From Halisarca cf. caerulea (Eukaryota > Porifera > Demospongiae > Chondrillida > Halisarcidae): a DNA stretch of 64,000 bases. Shown here in pieces: positions 55,791-62,787 of the stretch. The stretch is from NCBI GenBank assembly GCA_963170055.1, contig CAUJGJ010000149.1, positions 20,201-84,200 on the forward strand, read 5' to 3'. Under the pieces are notes generated by a model. That model saw nothing but the letters and a program-made list of their open reading frames with translations, had not been told where the DNA came from and ran no database searches. The translations under genes and the position numbers were made by a program. Position 1 is the stretch's first letter. Every line of letters begins with the position of its first letter.

Positions 55791-58781
55791 TGTGTGTGTG
55801 CATGTGCGCTACAGGTTTGTGTACAATTGATATGTGCTTCCGTGGTGCTTCTTGATGTGTTAGCAGACCAACTTATAATGATCAGCCACCAGCCAAATGC
55901 CGTGCTTTGTCATAAGATGGCCGCACAATAAGCTTTATAGTCTGACATTCTGGCTGGTCAAATTTTGGCCTGTGATTAAAATAGCAAGATGTACTAACCC
56001 TTTTACTCAAACATCTTAGAATGCATCTTAGAATGCAATCTATCGATTTTAAATATTACCCTTGAGTTCTTTAGTTTAGGTTCTTATAACAACGCTGATA
56101 GCGCTTACGATGAATTAATGCGGCCTTTTTGTAACTATAAATAGTAACACCATTTTTCACTATGGTAAAACAAAGCAAGGCACCACAATAATCAAGCCAA
56201 TAGTGACTATTAATCACTAATGAGTGGTTTGATCCACTGAAACTGGACTCTGACTATAACAAAGTCATACATAACCTGATGATTACATAAAAAGAAAAGG
56301 AAAATCATGATGATATAGTGAGTAAAAGATGTGATATAATTATTATAATAACCAAATAATACTACAGTACACTACTACAATACTAGAAGAGGGAACAATT
56401 ACAATCTAGCTTCTTTAACAGTACATGAAATGGACTGGGGACACCTGGCTGGAGCTCCAACCTTTGATCTGCTACCACAAATAGCATTGATTGCCGATCT
56501 GACAAGCGAGAAGCTTAGTCTACATCTCATTCATGCAGGTGATCACGCTACTGTAGGAATCACCACGCTTCTCTGCAAGTAGTAAGGAAACTATAACTAT
56601 AAATGCATCTTCTTGTGTGGAAATAGTTCAGTTCCCACTTTTGGCTATGTATTTTCTGTTGCATAAATGTTTTAACCTTGGTCATAGACACTCTATACTA
56701 CTACGTTATCTAGTATAGAGTGCCTATGACTTGGTACAGTCATGTCAGGCCATGTCCGACCAATGTAGTATTGATCTGACATGTTATCAGAACAAGTGTG
56801 AAGGATTATAATTCGGTCTGTGCTAGTCATTCATCTTTTTTACACTTTGTACTTGTAGCTTTTGTTTGCAACAGAAACCTTTGCTATGGGTGTTAATATG
56901 CCTGCACGATCTGTGGTTTTTGATTCAATTGAAAAGCATGATGGTAAAAGAAAGAGAGATCTACTGTCTAGTGAGTACATTCAAATGGCTGGAAGAGCTG
57001 GAAGACGAGGTTTGGATCTGACTGGTACAGTGATCATCTTGTGCAAGGATTACGAGATTCCAGAATCAAGTGAATTGCATCGTATGATATTGGTTAGTTA
57101 TCAAGCTCCCTTTTGGTTCATCTTTAATGTGATTGCTGCTTAATTCAAGGCTCTCTCCTTTCCTCAAGGGTAAACCCATACGTTTGGAATCAAAGTTTTA
57201 TGTCACTTATAGTATGATATTGAGCCTTGCCAAGGTTGACACACTACGAATTGAAGATATGCTGAAAAAGAGCTATAGTGAAATTGATTCTACTCGTGAG
57301 GTACCATTGAAACGAAAGGAGCTGCAAAAAGTAATCAGCGAACTGAGTCTTGTCAGGGAACATACCACTTGTCCACCTGAAGTTGATCGTTTCTATGCTA
57401 TGTGTGAGAGACTTAAAGATATTTCCATGGAGATATCTGTAAACTACATCTTTGTGATGTTTCAAATGGCATTTCGTAATTCTTTGTTTTACATCTTTTT
57501 AGCATGGACTATTTGATCATCCAGCTCAAAGACGAAAGGTTGCATCTCCTGGAAGACTTCTATTGCTAGCCACTAGTAACGGTTTGTGGGAAGTGGCAAT
57601 CCTACTAAAAATAGATACTGCTAAAGGCACCAGAGTTTTAACTGCAATGGTTCCTTGTGAGATGGGAAAAGAAAGATTGGAGATCGATGGTTATCAGTGT
57701 TTGCAGCCTCCAGATGTATCTACTATCAATATTTGGGCAGGACCAGTCACTATTCATTCACCACTTGATTGGAGTTACTCCATTGCTAATGTACCAGAAG
57801 AGTGTATTATGGGGATAGTTGACAAAGATTTCAATGTTGAGCCTAATAAAATCCTAGATGACTTCAAGAAGCGGCAGATACCTCGATTTAGGTGAGGACT
57901 ATGTGTATGGTAGATTGTGCATACAGTATGTGCATTATATTTATATACATGCATGCATCATTTATCATTGATGAATGGGTCTGTTTGATGTGTCTGCAGA
58001 CACATCAAACAGACCCATATGATAGACAAGGACTATGATGGTTGTATTTGTGTCCAGTAGCACTTAGCAGATTTTTGTTACTGATTACGATATCACTTCC
58101 TCCCATTCATCATTTCTAACACTTCTAATTTCCAAGAAATTTGTAATTATGATTTCTTAATGAACACCATTATCTAGCTTCTTTAAAGAACTGTAGCAAC
58201 ATTTATTAGCTGTACATGTGTAGTAGCCAAACATCATTATAAAACTATGAGCATTTGTTACTGGAGCTGGTCCCATATCTTGATGAATGTACATTTGGTA
58301 TTAGATTATGTAGTGTACCTCTCTACTTTCTCACTTTTAGGCAGAATAGTCCCAGTCCACATTGTCAGAATGTCCTTCTTCAGCTCCAGTCATTTCTCAC
58401 TTCCTTCCCCCCATTGCTAAATCCGGTGAAAGACCTGCGAATCCATGAGTTTGACTTTGTACATAAGATTAAGGAAGCTGAATATCTTAGAGAACAACTG
58501 AGGGAAGTTGCTTCTAAGCTGCTGAAAATGGGTTCAAGAAAGGATACCATAGTGGTCAATCCTTTGTTCATGGAGCAGGTTAGTATGGGGTAGAAAAAGA
58601 ATATGTAATGTTTATTTCTTAAGTTACTATTGAAGTTGTTACAGGGGTTTCCAATATGTACATTTTTTAGTTTGGGCATGCCCACAAGAAGGTAGAATTG
58701 CTGAAGAAACAGTCTGAATTAACTTACGCCTTGTCAGAAGATAGCTTGTGCTTGCTACCTGAGTACAAGAGTAAAGAAAAG
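30360..58781 (+). CDS. SKIC2: SKI2/SKIV2L-type exosome-cofactor RNA helicase (partial, 20 exons seen)
   Basis: Superfamily 2 DExH RNA helicase of the Ski complex, which by family knowledge unwinds and feeds mRNA to the cytoplasmic exosome. Twenty GT-AG exons join with matching phases at every junction into about 981 codons. Visible in order: N-terminal PFWPG and SIPPGF motifs, Walker [25 protein letters not shown], the DEVH box, [42 protein letters not shown] and [10 protein letters not shown]. The arch region and the start of the C-terminal helical domain follow. The order and motif wording match the animal SKI2 family rather than MTR4, since the PFWPG/PPGF N-terminal part is SKI2-specific. 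Initiator exon(s) upstream of 30360 and roughly the last 250 residues after 58781 were not found. No stop or frameshift was seen in the exons, so the gene looks functional. Introns hold LINE debris and short inverted-repeat elements, mostly in introns 4, 13 and 15. Confidence 0.95.
30560..30668 (+). CDS. SKIC2: SKI2 exon 2
   Basis: Opens in phase 0 with [16 protein letters not shown] and closes in phase 1 inside the SKI2-diagnostic LPFWPG motif. Acceptor CTTAG, donor GTGTAT. Confidence 0.92.
30742..30801 (+). CDS. SKIC2: SKI2 exon 3
   Basis: 60-base phase 1-1 exon completing PFWPGG and encoding [13 protein letters not shown]. Acceptor TTTACAG, donor GTTGGT. Confidence 0.88.
30858..30923 (+). 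CDS. SKIC2: SKI2 exon 4
   Basis: 66-base phase 1-1 exon with [14 protein letters not shown], the conserved PPGF motif before the acidic linker. It is followed by a 4.65 kb repeat-bearing intron. Confidence 0.92.
31034..31393. repeat. Possible diverged TA-type short element in SKI2 intron 4
   Basis: TAGTCAACTCCTGATGTAAAG ... AAGTGGAGTCCACTGTA, with internal AACAGGAGTTG/ATATCAGGAGTTTG words. Ends are only roughly inverted. Confidence 0.4.
32132..32500 (-). CDS. Possible exon of an unrecognised gene, antisense in SKI2 intron 4
   Basis: An open minus-strand frame of about 120 codons begins after a possible acceptor near 32500 and contains [19 protein letters not shown] and [21 protein letters not shown] donor-like site lies close to its 3' end, before the stop at 32132. 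Composition looks protein-like and not repeat-derived. I do not recognise the family. Chance is a real alternative at this length. Confidence 0.25.
33202..33757. mobile_element. TA-type element with CCGTATATTCTCTAAAA ends
   Basis: 556 bases: CCGTATATTCTCTAAAAATT ... AATTTTAGAGAATATACGG, TA on both flanks. Repeated TTCGTC.../GACGAA words inside. SKI2 intron 4. Confidence 0.9.
34440..34485. repeat. CCATAGAT hairpin
   Basis: GACCATAGATGCTCTATACT / AGTATAGAGTATCTATGGTC. Related hairpins at 1427-1460, 42620-42690, 45850-45880 and 56686-56731. Confidence 0.7.
34611..34757. mobile_element. TA-type short element M3
   Basis: CAGTGGAACCTCCTATGACA ... TTATAGAGAGGTTCCACTG, TA flanks. Confidence 0.85.
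34822..35109 (-). pseudogene. RT fragment (motif C region), GWY-insert LINE family
   Basis: [20 protein letters not shown] (motif C FADD) then [16 protein letters not shown]. Same family as 59500-60560 by the FNPSKC pattern and by the preceding segment. Only about 95 codons survive; antisense in SKI2 intron 4. Confidence 0.75.
35122..35199. repeat. 26-base tandem repeat, three copies
   Basis: ATTACCTCCTGCCAGTCTCC plus AAGTCT repeated exactly at 35122, 35148 and 35174. Confidence 0.95.
35415..35467. repeat. (TG)n microsatellite
   Basis: About 26 TG units in SKI2 intron 4, near 35.4 kb. Confidence 0.95.
35575..35762 (+). CDS. SKIC2: SKI2 exon 5 (acidic linker)
   Basis: Phase 1 start, phase 0 end. 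Low-complexity acidic linker with [16 protein letters not shown] and other E/D-rich stretches, as expected between the N-terminal segment and helicase core. The donor is read as GTTAGT because the frame hits a stop shortly after it. Confidence 0.82.
35858..35971 (+). CDS. SKIC2: SKI2 exon 6
   Basis: 38 codons, phase 0-0. [19 protein letters not shown] corresponds to the family segment just before the Q-motif-like WPFELD. Confidence 0.88.
36444..36589 (+). CDS. SKIC2: SKI2 exon 7 (Walker A)
   Basis: Encodes [13 protein letters not shown] and the ATP-binding motif [15 protein letters not shown]. Acceptor TTTGACAG, donor GTATGC, ends in phase 2. Confidence 0.96.
36661..36813 (+). CDS. SKIC2: SKI2 exon 8 (motifs Ia-Ic)
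   Basis: Encodes [24 protein letters not shown] and [10 protein letters not shown]. The Arg codon at the 3' end is completed by exon 9. Confidence 0.96.
37743..37915. mobile_element. TA-type short element M4
   Basis: CAGTTGAACCTCGTTAACGT ... GTGTTAACGAGGTTTGACTG, TA flanks, 173 bases. Near copy at 49083-49240, sharing CAGGTCCAAGCATAACATGT. Confidence 0.9.
38257..38341 (+). CDS. SKIC2: SKI2 exon 9 (DEVH box)
   Basis: Encodes [18 protein letters not shown] followed by [12 protein letters not shown] is the catalytic motif II of SKI2/MTR4 helicases. Confidence 0.96.
38400..38506 (+). CDS. SKIC2: SKI2 exon 10 (motif III)
   Basis: Encodes [15 protein letters not shown] and motif [21 protein letters not shown] (TG)n then 22-G tract lies in the intron about 85 bases downstream. 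Confidence 0.96.
38591..38635. repeat. (TG)n followed by 22-G run
   Basis: TG units to 38613, then Gs 38614-38635, in the short intron after SKI2 exon 10. G-quadruplex potential (inference). Confidence 0.95.
38910..39056 (+). CDS. SKIC2: SKI2 exon 11
   Basis: Encodes [16 protein letters not shown], the conserved RPVPLEH stretch between the two RecA lobes. The donor is read as GTTAGC, giving a phase 2 end. Confidence 0.93.
40259..40328 (+). CDS. SKIC2: SKI2 exon 12
   Basis: Short exon [14 protein letters not shown] followed by RSFSKSANH. It completes the Gly codon from exon 11 and ends in phase 0 at donor GTATGT. It corresponds to the variable lysine-rich insert before motif IV. Confidence 0.85.
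40397..40609 (+). CDS. SKIC2: SKI2 exon 13 (motif IV)
   Basis: 71 codons: [20 protein letters not shown], then [15 protein letters not shown], then [22 protein letters not shown] is a SKI2-family hallmark at the start of RecA2. A 4.8 kb repeat-rich intron follows. Confidence 0.96.
40919..41494. mobile_element. TA-type element with CCCTA..CGAAAATTT ends
   Basis: CCCTACATTGCAAATTTTCG ... CGAAAATTTCGCGACATAGGG, TA flanks, 576 bases. SKI2 intron 13. No ORF recognised on either strand. Confidence 0.8.
41773..42334. mobile_element. Possible hAT-like short element
   Basis: About 36-base ends GTAGGGGTCACAATGAAAAA ... TTTTTCGTTGTGACCCCTAC, with GGAA/CCGTCGG continuing inward. Flanks CTAAAG and TAAAAG hint at a short duplication. 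TAGGG ends suggest hAT (inference). No transposase. Confidence 0.65.
42620..42690. repeat. CCATAGAT/GTCTATGC hairpin cluster
   Basis: GGGTCTATGCATAGATACTC and GGTCTATGCATAGAGGGTCT, two nested palindromes. Confidence 0.6.
42841..43035. repeat. About 97-base tandem duplication
   Basis: GTGGAATAAATTTGGCAAGC ... ATTAACCCTATCATCTACCC is repeated as CTGGAATAAAATTTGGCAAG ... ATTAACACTATCATCCACCC. Confidence 0.8.
43040..45376. other. Rest of SKI2 intron 13
   Basis: No gene. 44255-44315 resembles the right half of a TA-type short element (GGATTACAGAGGTTTCACTG). ATT microsatellites near 44325-44345 and 44790-44820. Confidence 0.4.
45377..45451 (+). CDS. SKIC2: SKI2 exon 14
   Basis: 25 codons, [18 protein letters not shown] then [15 protein letters not shown] is strongly conserved. 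A palindromic element begins 11 bases after the donor GTAAGT. Confidence 0.96.
45463..45569. repeat. Palindromic hairpin element H4 next to SKI2 exon 14
   Basis: Stem TAGTTACTACACACCTG / CAGGTGTGTAGTAAGTAG, inner stem ATTTACTGC/GCAGTAAAT, apex CGAGACCTGAGGGGCGAGAG. It begins 12 bases from the end of exon 14. Confidence 0.65.
46710..46745 (+). CDS. SKIC2: SKI2 exon 15 (12 codons)
   Basis: [12 protein letters not shown], matching the family segment directly before LFATET. Acceptor TTTGTAG, donor GTAAGT. The next intron is 10.1 kb. Confidence 0.9.
47407..47502. repeat. Palindromic hairpin element H2
   Basis: Intact relative of H1: GTTATTGTATAGCCTACTGT ... GCACAGTAGGCCATACCATA with apex CTCGAGTCCCAAGGGCGAGT. 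Located in SKI2 intron 15. Confidence 0.7.
47920..48080. repeat. Palindromic hairpin element H3
   Basis: Stem GTATACGTTTTCAC / GTGAAAACGCATAGAGCAC closes over apex CCCCTAGGGCGAGTGCT. Upstream AGCCAATGCACACTTTTTGC is shared with 6585-6680 and 49826-49925. A 146-codon open frame overlaps it (47589-48029); I see no family in it and treat it as chance. Confidence 0.55.
48269..48560 (+). mobile_element. Terminal-hairpin element TH8 with different hairpin sequence
   Basis: ATGAACCAC-TACC-GTGGTTCAT hairpin, then TATGTAGGCATGACACGG and AAACATGGCCGCCCATACAT as in the other copies. The rest of the A arm is diverged, up to about 48560. Confidence 0.65.
49083..49240. mobile_element. TA-type short element M5
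   Basis: CAGTTGAACCTCGTTAACAT ... GTTACCGAGGTTTGACTG, TA flanks. Same subfamily as 37743-37915 with small deletions. Confidence 0.9.
49300..49722. mobile_element. Foldback element F5, divergent
   Basis: Arms GATGTAGGAATAAAAATTGT, CAAACGTCAAAAAACATTGG ... TTTTTTGACGTTTGACAATT. Inner TAGACAGAGGTGTTGGACTG / CAACCCACCTCTGTCTAG. A separate subfamily with changed ends. Confidence 0.75.
49826..49925. repeat. Fragment of H3-type repeat
   Basis: TGCGCACACTTTTGCCCTTT, AAAAGTGTGCTACATGCGAA and CACATTTTTTGCTTTGATGT are shared with 6585-6670 and 47920-47960. Confidence 0.45.
50088..50150. repeat. Half hairpin element H5
   Basis: ATAGTTATTGTATGACCAAC, CTGTGCATTGGCTC and apex TTATTGCACTCACCCTCGGG match the left half of H1. 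The right arm is replaced by B-arm sequence of the composite repeat, which starts at about 50147. Confidence 0.55.
50147..50323 (+). repeat. Composite-repeat B arm
   Basis: TGCTCTTTTGTTCAAGCCTT, TCCTTCTCAACTGCAGTGGA and CCTCTATTCGCGAC, leading into F6. Confidence 0.7.
50324..50639. mobile_element. Foldback element F6, shortened left arm
   Basis: GTGTATAAAAACCATTTAAA ... ATATGGTTTTTATACACC with apex CTACATGCTAGGGGATGTAG. The left arm lacks about 150 bases present on the right. Confidence 0.8.
50640..51115. other. No gene recognised
   Basis: Short repeated GGGTGCAACCCTTATNTCAA at 50812 and 50990. No ORF. Confidence 0.35.
51116..53050 (-). pseudogene. LINE reverse transcriptase with YLDD motif, antisense in SKI2 intron 15
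   Basis: Minus strand in order: [20 protein letters not shown] (about 52890), [21 protein letters not shown] and [29 protein letters not shown] (motif B, about 52570), VFYLDDGT (motif C, about 52450), [15 protein letters not shown], then the C-terminal CxxC-like region [22 protein letters not shown] and [13 protein letters not shown] ending LRELGK. Several frameshifts (near 52740, 52170, 51700, 51480). It stops at 51116 without an obvious A-tail. Confidence 0.85.
53140..53300. other. AT-rich spacer
   Basis: ATT-rich tract between two LINE pieces, nothing coding. Confidence 0.5.
53340..53990 (-). pseudogene. LINE 3' end (C-terminal domain), degraded
   Basis: [20 protein letters not shown], then after frameshift [39 protein letters not shown] and [13 protein letters not shown]. 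This parallels the C-terminal domain of 51116-51700, so it belongs to the same broad family, second copy. Confidence 0.75.
54116..54684. mobile_element. Degenerate CCGTAT..CTCTAAA element
   Basis: CCATATTCTCTCTAAACC ... GGATTTTTAGAGAGAATACGG followed by TA. Ends match 33202-33757. The left end has lost TA. Confidence 0.55.
54785..55195. repeat. Possible inverted-repeat element with AATATTGG words
   Basis: GGAAATATTGGCAGATATTA, TTTGGCGG on the left and CCACCAATACACC, CCTCCAATATTTC on the right. Loose ends only. Confidence 0.35.
55330..55505. mobile_element. TA-type short element M6
   Basis: CAGTGGAACCTGTCTATTGT ... GCAATAGACAGGTTCCACTG, TA flanks, 176 bases. Confidence 0.9.
55540..55860. repeat. 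Tandem duplication carrying two (TG)n runs
   Basis: GGTGTGTGGGTTTACATTGT/GATGTGTGAGTTTACATTGT, each followed by (TG)n and by ACAGGTTTGCGTACCATTGA/ACAGGTTTGTGTACAATTGA and GATATGTGCTTCCNTGGTG. Two units of about 180 bases. Confidence 0.85.
55861..56858. other. End of SKI2 intron 15
   Basis: No gene. 56686-56731 is a CCATAGAT-type hairpin (GTCATAGACACTCTATACTA / TAGTATAGAGTGCCTATGAC). Confidence 0.45.
56859..57092 (+). CDS. SKIC2: SKI2 exon 16 (motifs V and VI)
   Basis: 78 codons with [35 protein letters not shown] and GTVIILCKD. It holds both ATP/RNA-coupling motifs V and VI intact. Confidence 0.97.
57169..57438 (+). CDS. SKIC2: SKI2 exon 17 (winged helix to arch)
   Basis: 90 codons: [36 protein letters not shown] and a charged helix. 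The acceptor is read at CCTCAAG just before GGTAAACCC so that GKP follows HRMIL as in the family. Confidence 0.93.
57503..57891 (+). CDS. SKIC2: SKI2 exon 18 (arch/KOW-like)
   Basis: Longest exon, 389 bases. [20 protein letters not shown] and [20 protein letters not shown] fit the SKI2 beta-barrel arch insertion. It ends with [12 protein letters not shown], the conserved boundary before the C-terminal helical bundle. Confidence 0.92.
57965..58020. repeat. Short palindrome in SKI2 intron
   Basis: ATGGGTCTGTTTGATGTGTC / GACACATCAAACAGACCCAT with a short TGCA centre. Confidence 0.85.
58341..58578 (+). CDS. SKIC2: SKI2 exon 19
   Basis: [20 protein letters not shown] then [14 protein letters not shown], matching the segment leading into the DSHCT domain. 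Phase 2 in, phase 0 out at donor GTTAGT. Confidence 0.92.
58671..58781 (+). CDS. SKIC2: SKI2 exon 20 (last one seen)
   Basis: 37 codons: [20 protein letters not shown] then [22 protein letters not shown] is the conserved start of the DSHCT region. The expected next segment (a leucine/glycine-rich LGYID-like motif) was not found downstream in the window. Confidence 0.92.
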
Positions 58782-58924
58782 GTGATTTTTTACTGTACAA
58801 TGTTAGACGAATCTGTAATGGTTAACTCTATACATACAGTATGTACAAGCACTTGTGTGTATTTTGTTATCCAGCAAGTTTGTAGTTCTGTAGTTAAACT
58901 TACTGTAATTAGCATTTGTCATTG

Positions 58925-59120
58925 CAGTAGAACCTCATTATAAGAAGAACATTTTTAAGACAAATTTCTACTTAACACAAACTCCTCTACCTAGTTTCGT
59001 AGGCCTGTTTGGTTTGCTGTGGTACTGTGTGTATATTTCCATATCCTGATGATAAAAACTTCTGATAATGAGAGCCAATTTTGTGGATCCCCTGAAGTTC
59101 ATCGTAATGAGGTTTGACTG
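58925..59120. mobile_element. TA-type short element M7
   Basis: CAGTAGAACCTCATTATAAG ... TCGTAATGAGGTTTGACTG. Flanks are TG and CA, not TA, so the site has mutated. Confidence 0.75.
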
Positions 59121-59317
59121 CATGGCTAGTTGCTTACCTTTACATTACATCAAGATACTCACACACATACTATGGATGTAGTTTCTAAGGGAATTCTCAT
59201 TATTTGACTGCAATTTATTTTGGAAAATTTTGGTGAATTATGTAGTGCATGGATTGTCCTAGTCTTTCCTTATACATTCATTTTCAGAATAATGGCTTCC
59301 ACAACATGCACTACATA

Positions 59318-59493
59318 CAGTAGAACCTCGTTAGTAAGAACACTGTTAATGAGTAATACCTGGTTAGGAAGTACAAGGATATGATACCCCAGCTTATAAC
59401 CCATGATACTAATCTATATGGTTAGCAAGTACTACTGATAGTGAGTAGCAATTTGGAGGGTCCCCAGGTGTACTCACTAACGAGGTTTGACTG
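59318..59493. mobile_element. TA-type short element M8
   Basis: CAGTAGAACCTCGTTAGTAA ... CACTAACGAGGTTTGACTG, TA flanks. Intact reference for the split copy at 148-812. It lies at the 3' edge of the RT fragment. Confidence 0.9.
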
Positions 59494-59496
59494 TAC

Positions 59497-60560
59497 ATGC
59501 ATTTATGTATGTGGCTGGGAGAGACTTTGGGTGGTGAATCCGGCTCTTTGGGAGTGTACTCGGGTAGAGGATGGTTGAGTGGAAGGAATTTTTTGCCTGT
59601 GTACTTCCAGACACTGGTGTTGAGGTCTACCCTTTCCATGGTGTGGCCATTTGGGGGCGTGGTCAACAATTTTGCACAGGTACCAGCCAGAAGGTTCAGT
59701 GGATTGGGGCTCATTTCATTCCAGATAGATGGAATTTTCCGTAGCAGGAATTCTGCCAGGAAGGACAGTTTGTATTTGATATCCAGAGGTCAGTGACTTC
59801 ACCGGGTTGATGACTGGGTTGAAGGCGAGGAGGAAAATCAAAGGGGACAAAGTGTCTCCTTGAAAGATGCCTTAAGAGATGGGAAGTGTATTGGTTCTCC
59901 AGTTTCTGGTGGACACAGAGGCAGTGAGTTGGTATGTACTCTTAATGTAGGCACATATTTCGGTGGACATCTTAATGAATTCCGACACTAAGAAAATCAA
60001 ATTGTGGCTGACAGAACCAAATGCATTCATCAAATCGATAAGGGTCATGACCAATGCAGTGGTGTTTCCTTGCATTGTCAAGGATGGTTTGCAATGCAAG
60101 TATGTGCTTCGTAATGCCATTGAATCTAGTGAGGAAACCCTTTTGGATGGTGGTGTCAATGATGCCATTAACTGTGAAATAGTTTTCAAGGTGTCTAGCA
60201 TGGATCTTGTGAAAGAGCTTAGCCACAGTAGTAGTCTTGGCAATGGGCTTCTCCAGCTTGGAAGGATCACCTCCTTTGGGGAGGAAAATAATGTCTGTAG
60301 TACACCAGCTGGTGGATTTTGGTGTAGAGAGTTGCAAACAAATGGTGAGAAGAGGGTACCTTTTCAGGTGAAAGTAAGAGATACCATCAGAACCCTGGGA
60401 GGAGGAAGATGAGGCAAGGTAGGCTGGGTCTTATAGGTGACATGTCAAATTCTTCTGAGATGTCAACATGCATATGGTCTTGGACCCAATCAGGGAGGGT
60501 GGTGTACATAAGTGAACCATCCACTGTCTGCAGAGGTTGATCTGAAGAATTAGATAAAAG
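59497..60560 (-). pseudogene. LINE RT with a GWY insert between motifs B and C
   Basis: Minus strand: GSDGISYFHLKRYP, TTDIIFLPKGGDPSKLEKPI, KIHARHLENYFTVNGII, QKGFLTRFNGITKHILALQT, then a frameshift to LVMTLIDLMNAFGSVSHNLI (motif A), STYQLTA, GIFQGDTLSPLIFLLAFNPV (motif B). After it comes NEPQSTEPSGWYLCKIV and RVDLNTSVWKYTGKKFLPL, a GWY/W-rich block before motif C. Motif C itself is lost here but present in the relative at 34822. Frameshifts near 60080 and 59760. Confidence 0.8.
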
Positions 60561-60760
60561 CAGATAATTTCAGGAAGCTGGTAATTTCGGGAATGTCTAT
60601 AATTTTCAGTACATAAAGTGAAGGAGAAGCTGAAGGAGATTAAAGGAAAGGGTATTGCCATATTCTGCATCCATTTCAGTTCCTTTCACCCCAATCAGTC
60701 TACTGACTGAAAAGTATAGGAACATTCCTAGAATTACCAGCTTCCCGAAATTACCTGCTT

Positions 60761-61007
60761 AAAATGGTACTAGTGTTGCAGACCCATACCTCAGTGAATG
60801 TACTTAGAATTTCTTTAAAGAGATAGCTTTGCAAAGCTTTTAAACTACTTTGTCTTGTAGCTGATCTGTCAAAATCACCAAAATCCACTTTTGAAAGCTG
60901 TGGACCCTCCATACCGTTAGTTTTAGGGCGAAAATGAATTGTGTTAATGTATGGCGGCCATGTTTTTCCATGTCAATCCTACATATGGAGTACTACCATA
61001 CTCCATA
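60761..61007 (-). mobile_element. Terminal-hairpin element TH4 (A arm and hairpin)
   Basis: GCAGACCCATACCTCAGTGA, GCGGCCATGTTTTTCCATGT, then hairpin TATGGAGTA-CTACCA-TACTCCATA. It abuts foldback F7. Confidence 0.75.
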
Positions 61008-61016
61008 ATAATGAGG

Positions 61017-61553
61017 GTGTATAAAAACCATTTTAATATGGTAAATGGATGTAGGATTGGCACAGGCCCATGCAAGAAGCGTTTATCAAAGAAAAGGATC
61101 CTCCAAAACTTTTGGAACAAGGGTAAGTTGTGAAACAGGCACAGGGCTCTGCGGACAAAGGGCAAAACAGGCAGGGCTAGATGAGCATAGGGCTATAGAC
61201 TACTGTACATACATGAGGCTAGATGGGTATATAGGGCTAGACAGAGTTTAGTTGGACTGCATGAGTGCACACTGCAATTTCCTACATCTGACACATATGT
61301 ATATAGTACAGGATGTAGGAATTTGTTTATAGTGTGCACTCAGTCCAACTAAACTCTGTCTAGCCGTATACCCATCCAGCCTCATGTGTGTAAAGCCCTA
61401 TGCTCATCTTGTCCTTTGCCCACCTAGCCCTGTACCTGTTTTGTTACTTACCCTTGTTCCAAGTGTTTTTGGAAGATCCTTTTGTGATAAAGCCTTTTGT
61501 GCCATCCCGTGTCAATCCTGCTTCCTTTTACCATTTTAAATGTTTTTTATGCA
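61017..61553. mobile_element. Foldback element F7
   Basis: GTGTATAAAAACCATTTTAA ... TTTTAAATGTTTTTTATGC, arms with GGATCCTCCAAAAC and CTAGACAGAGTTTAGTTGGA; apex GATGTAGGAATTTG. Confidence 0.8.
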
Positions 61554-61555
61554 AC

Positions 61556-62764
61556 CTTGTTCGTGCAGTTTTTCCTTCAAAGCAAAAAAAAATGGTTGCT
61601 TGAATCATAGATGCTAGAATAGGGGCTGTTCAAAGAAGGTTTACACTGCAGTTGAGAAGGAACGCAATCAAATCTTCTAAGATAAAGAAATTAAAACTAC
61701 AGTATATACAGCTAGTTGACTAAAACCATTGTACCCAGCTAGAAGCAAAGGCTTGAACAGAAGAGCGCTGAAGTCGATGATCATTAAACGCTTGGCCTTT
61801 AGTCTCATGTAGCCATTTTGGCTGACCCAAGATAGCTGATCCAGCGAATGTATTGGATTTGCCTGTTAAAATTTCCTCACTTTTAAAGTGTATGTGTTGC
61901 TTCAAAACCTACAAAAGTTACTTCGCACTAACAATTGGAGCTCACTGGTGAAAGATGAGACCTCTGGACCCTTCCCCTTCATGGCAACCTATAGCTCAGT
62001 TCGAAAGGACGACAAGAAAAATAAGAATAATCTTAATCTTGGTAAAATTACAAGATGGCGGCAACCACATGGTTGAGTTGAGATCAGGAGCAATGAGTTT
62101 GTTTTGAGGCCAGCTAAGAACACACACGCATACACAGTCTGCTCGAGTGATGGAAGAGAGGGAAATGTGAAGAGATTTTTTTGAAGATTTGAAGATTTTG
62201 AGGTGAAATGGATAGTGAAGAAAAAAGAAAAAGCCACTCTGCTGGACGCTCGTACAGTTACCCCTGCACAAGTTGTCGCACTGCAAAGAGAACAGTGGTA
62301 GGATAGGCAAGTCCCTCCTTCCTGGCCTTGCCAGACCCTGCCTAACTGTAAAACCAGCGGTCAATTTACCCAATTGCCCGGGCGAGTTAAATCAGTCAAG
62401 TCTGTGTCCGAGGCCTTTAAACCTGGTGTATTACTTCCTGTATTATTGCCACATGCTGTAATTTCTGTGATTTAGTGTACTTTTGGCAATATTAATGGCC
62501 TACCCCCCCCCCCCCCCCTTAAAATGGTACTGGTATTGCGGACCTATACCCCAGCGAGTGTACTTTGAATTTCTTTAAAGAGATATATAGGTTTATGAAG
62601 CTTTTAAACTACTTTGCTTTTTAGCTGGTGTGTCGAAGTGTACCAAAATCCACTTTCGAAAGCTATGGAGTGACCATATCATTAGTTTTTGGGTGTAAAC
62701 AAATTTTCACTAATGCATGGTGGCCAGTCCCATACATGTATATGGAATACTACCGTACTCCATA
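61556..62764 (-). mobile_element. Composite B and A arms with terminal hairpin, interrupted
   Basis: B arm 61556-61860 (GAGAAGGAACGCAATCAAAT, AAGAGCGCTGAAGTCGATGA), A arm to 62036, and resuming at 62519 (GCGGACCTATACCCCAGCGA) to hairpin TATGGAATAC-TACC-GTACTCCATA. About 480 foreign bases lie at 62037-62518. Confidence 0.75.
62037..62518. mobile_element. 480-base insertion ending in a 16-C run
   Basis: Between AATAATCTTA and TTAAAATGGT of the A arm. It holds AAGATGGCGGCAACCACATG, CTTGCCAGACCCTGCC and CAATTGCCCGGGCGAG. Type unknown; no ORF recognised. Confidence 0.55.
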
Positions 62765-62787
62765 TATAATGTTACATAAACATACAA

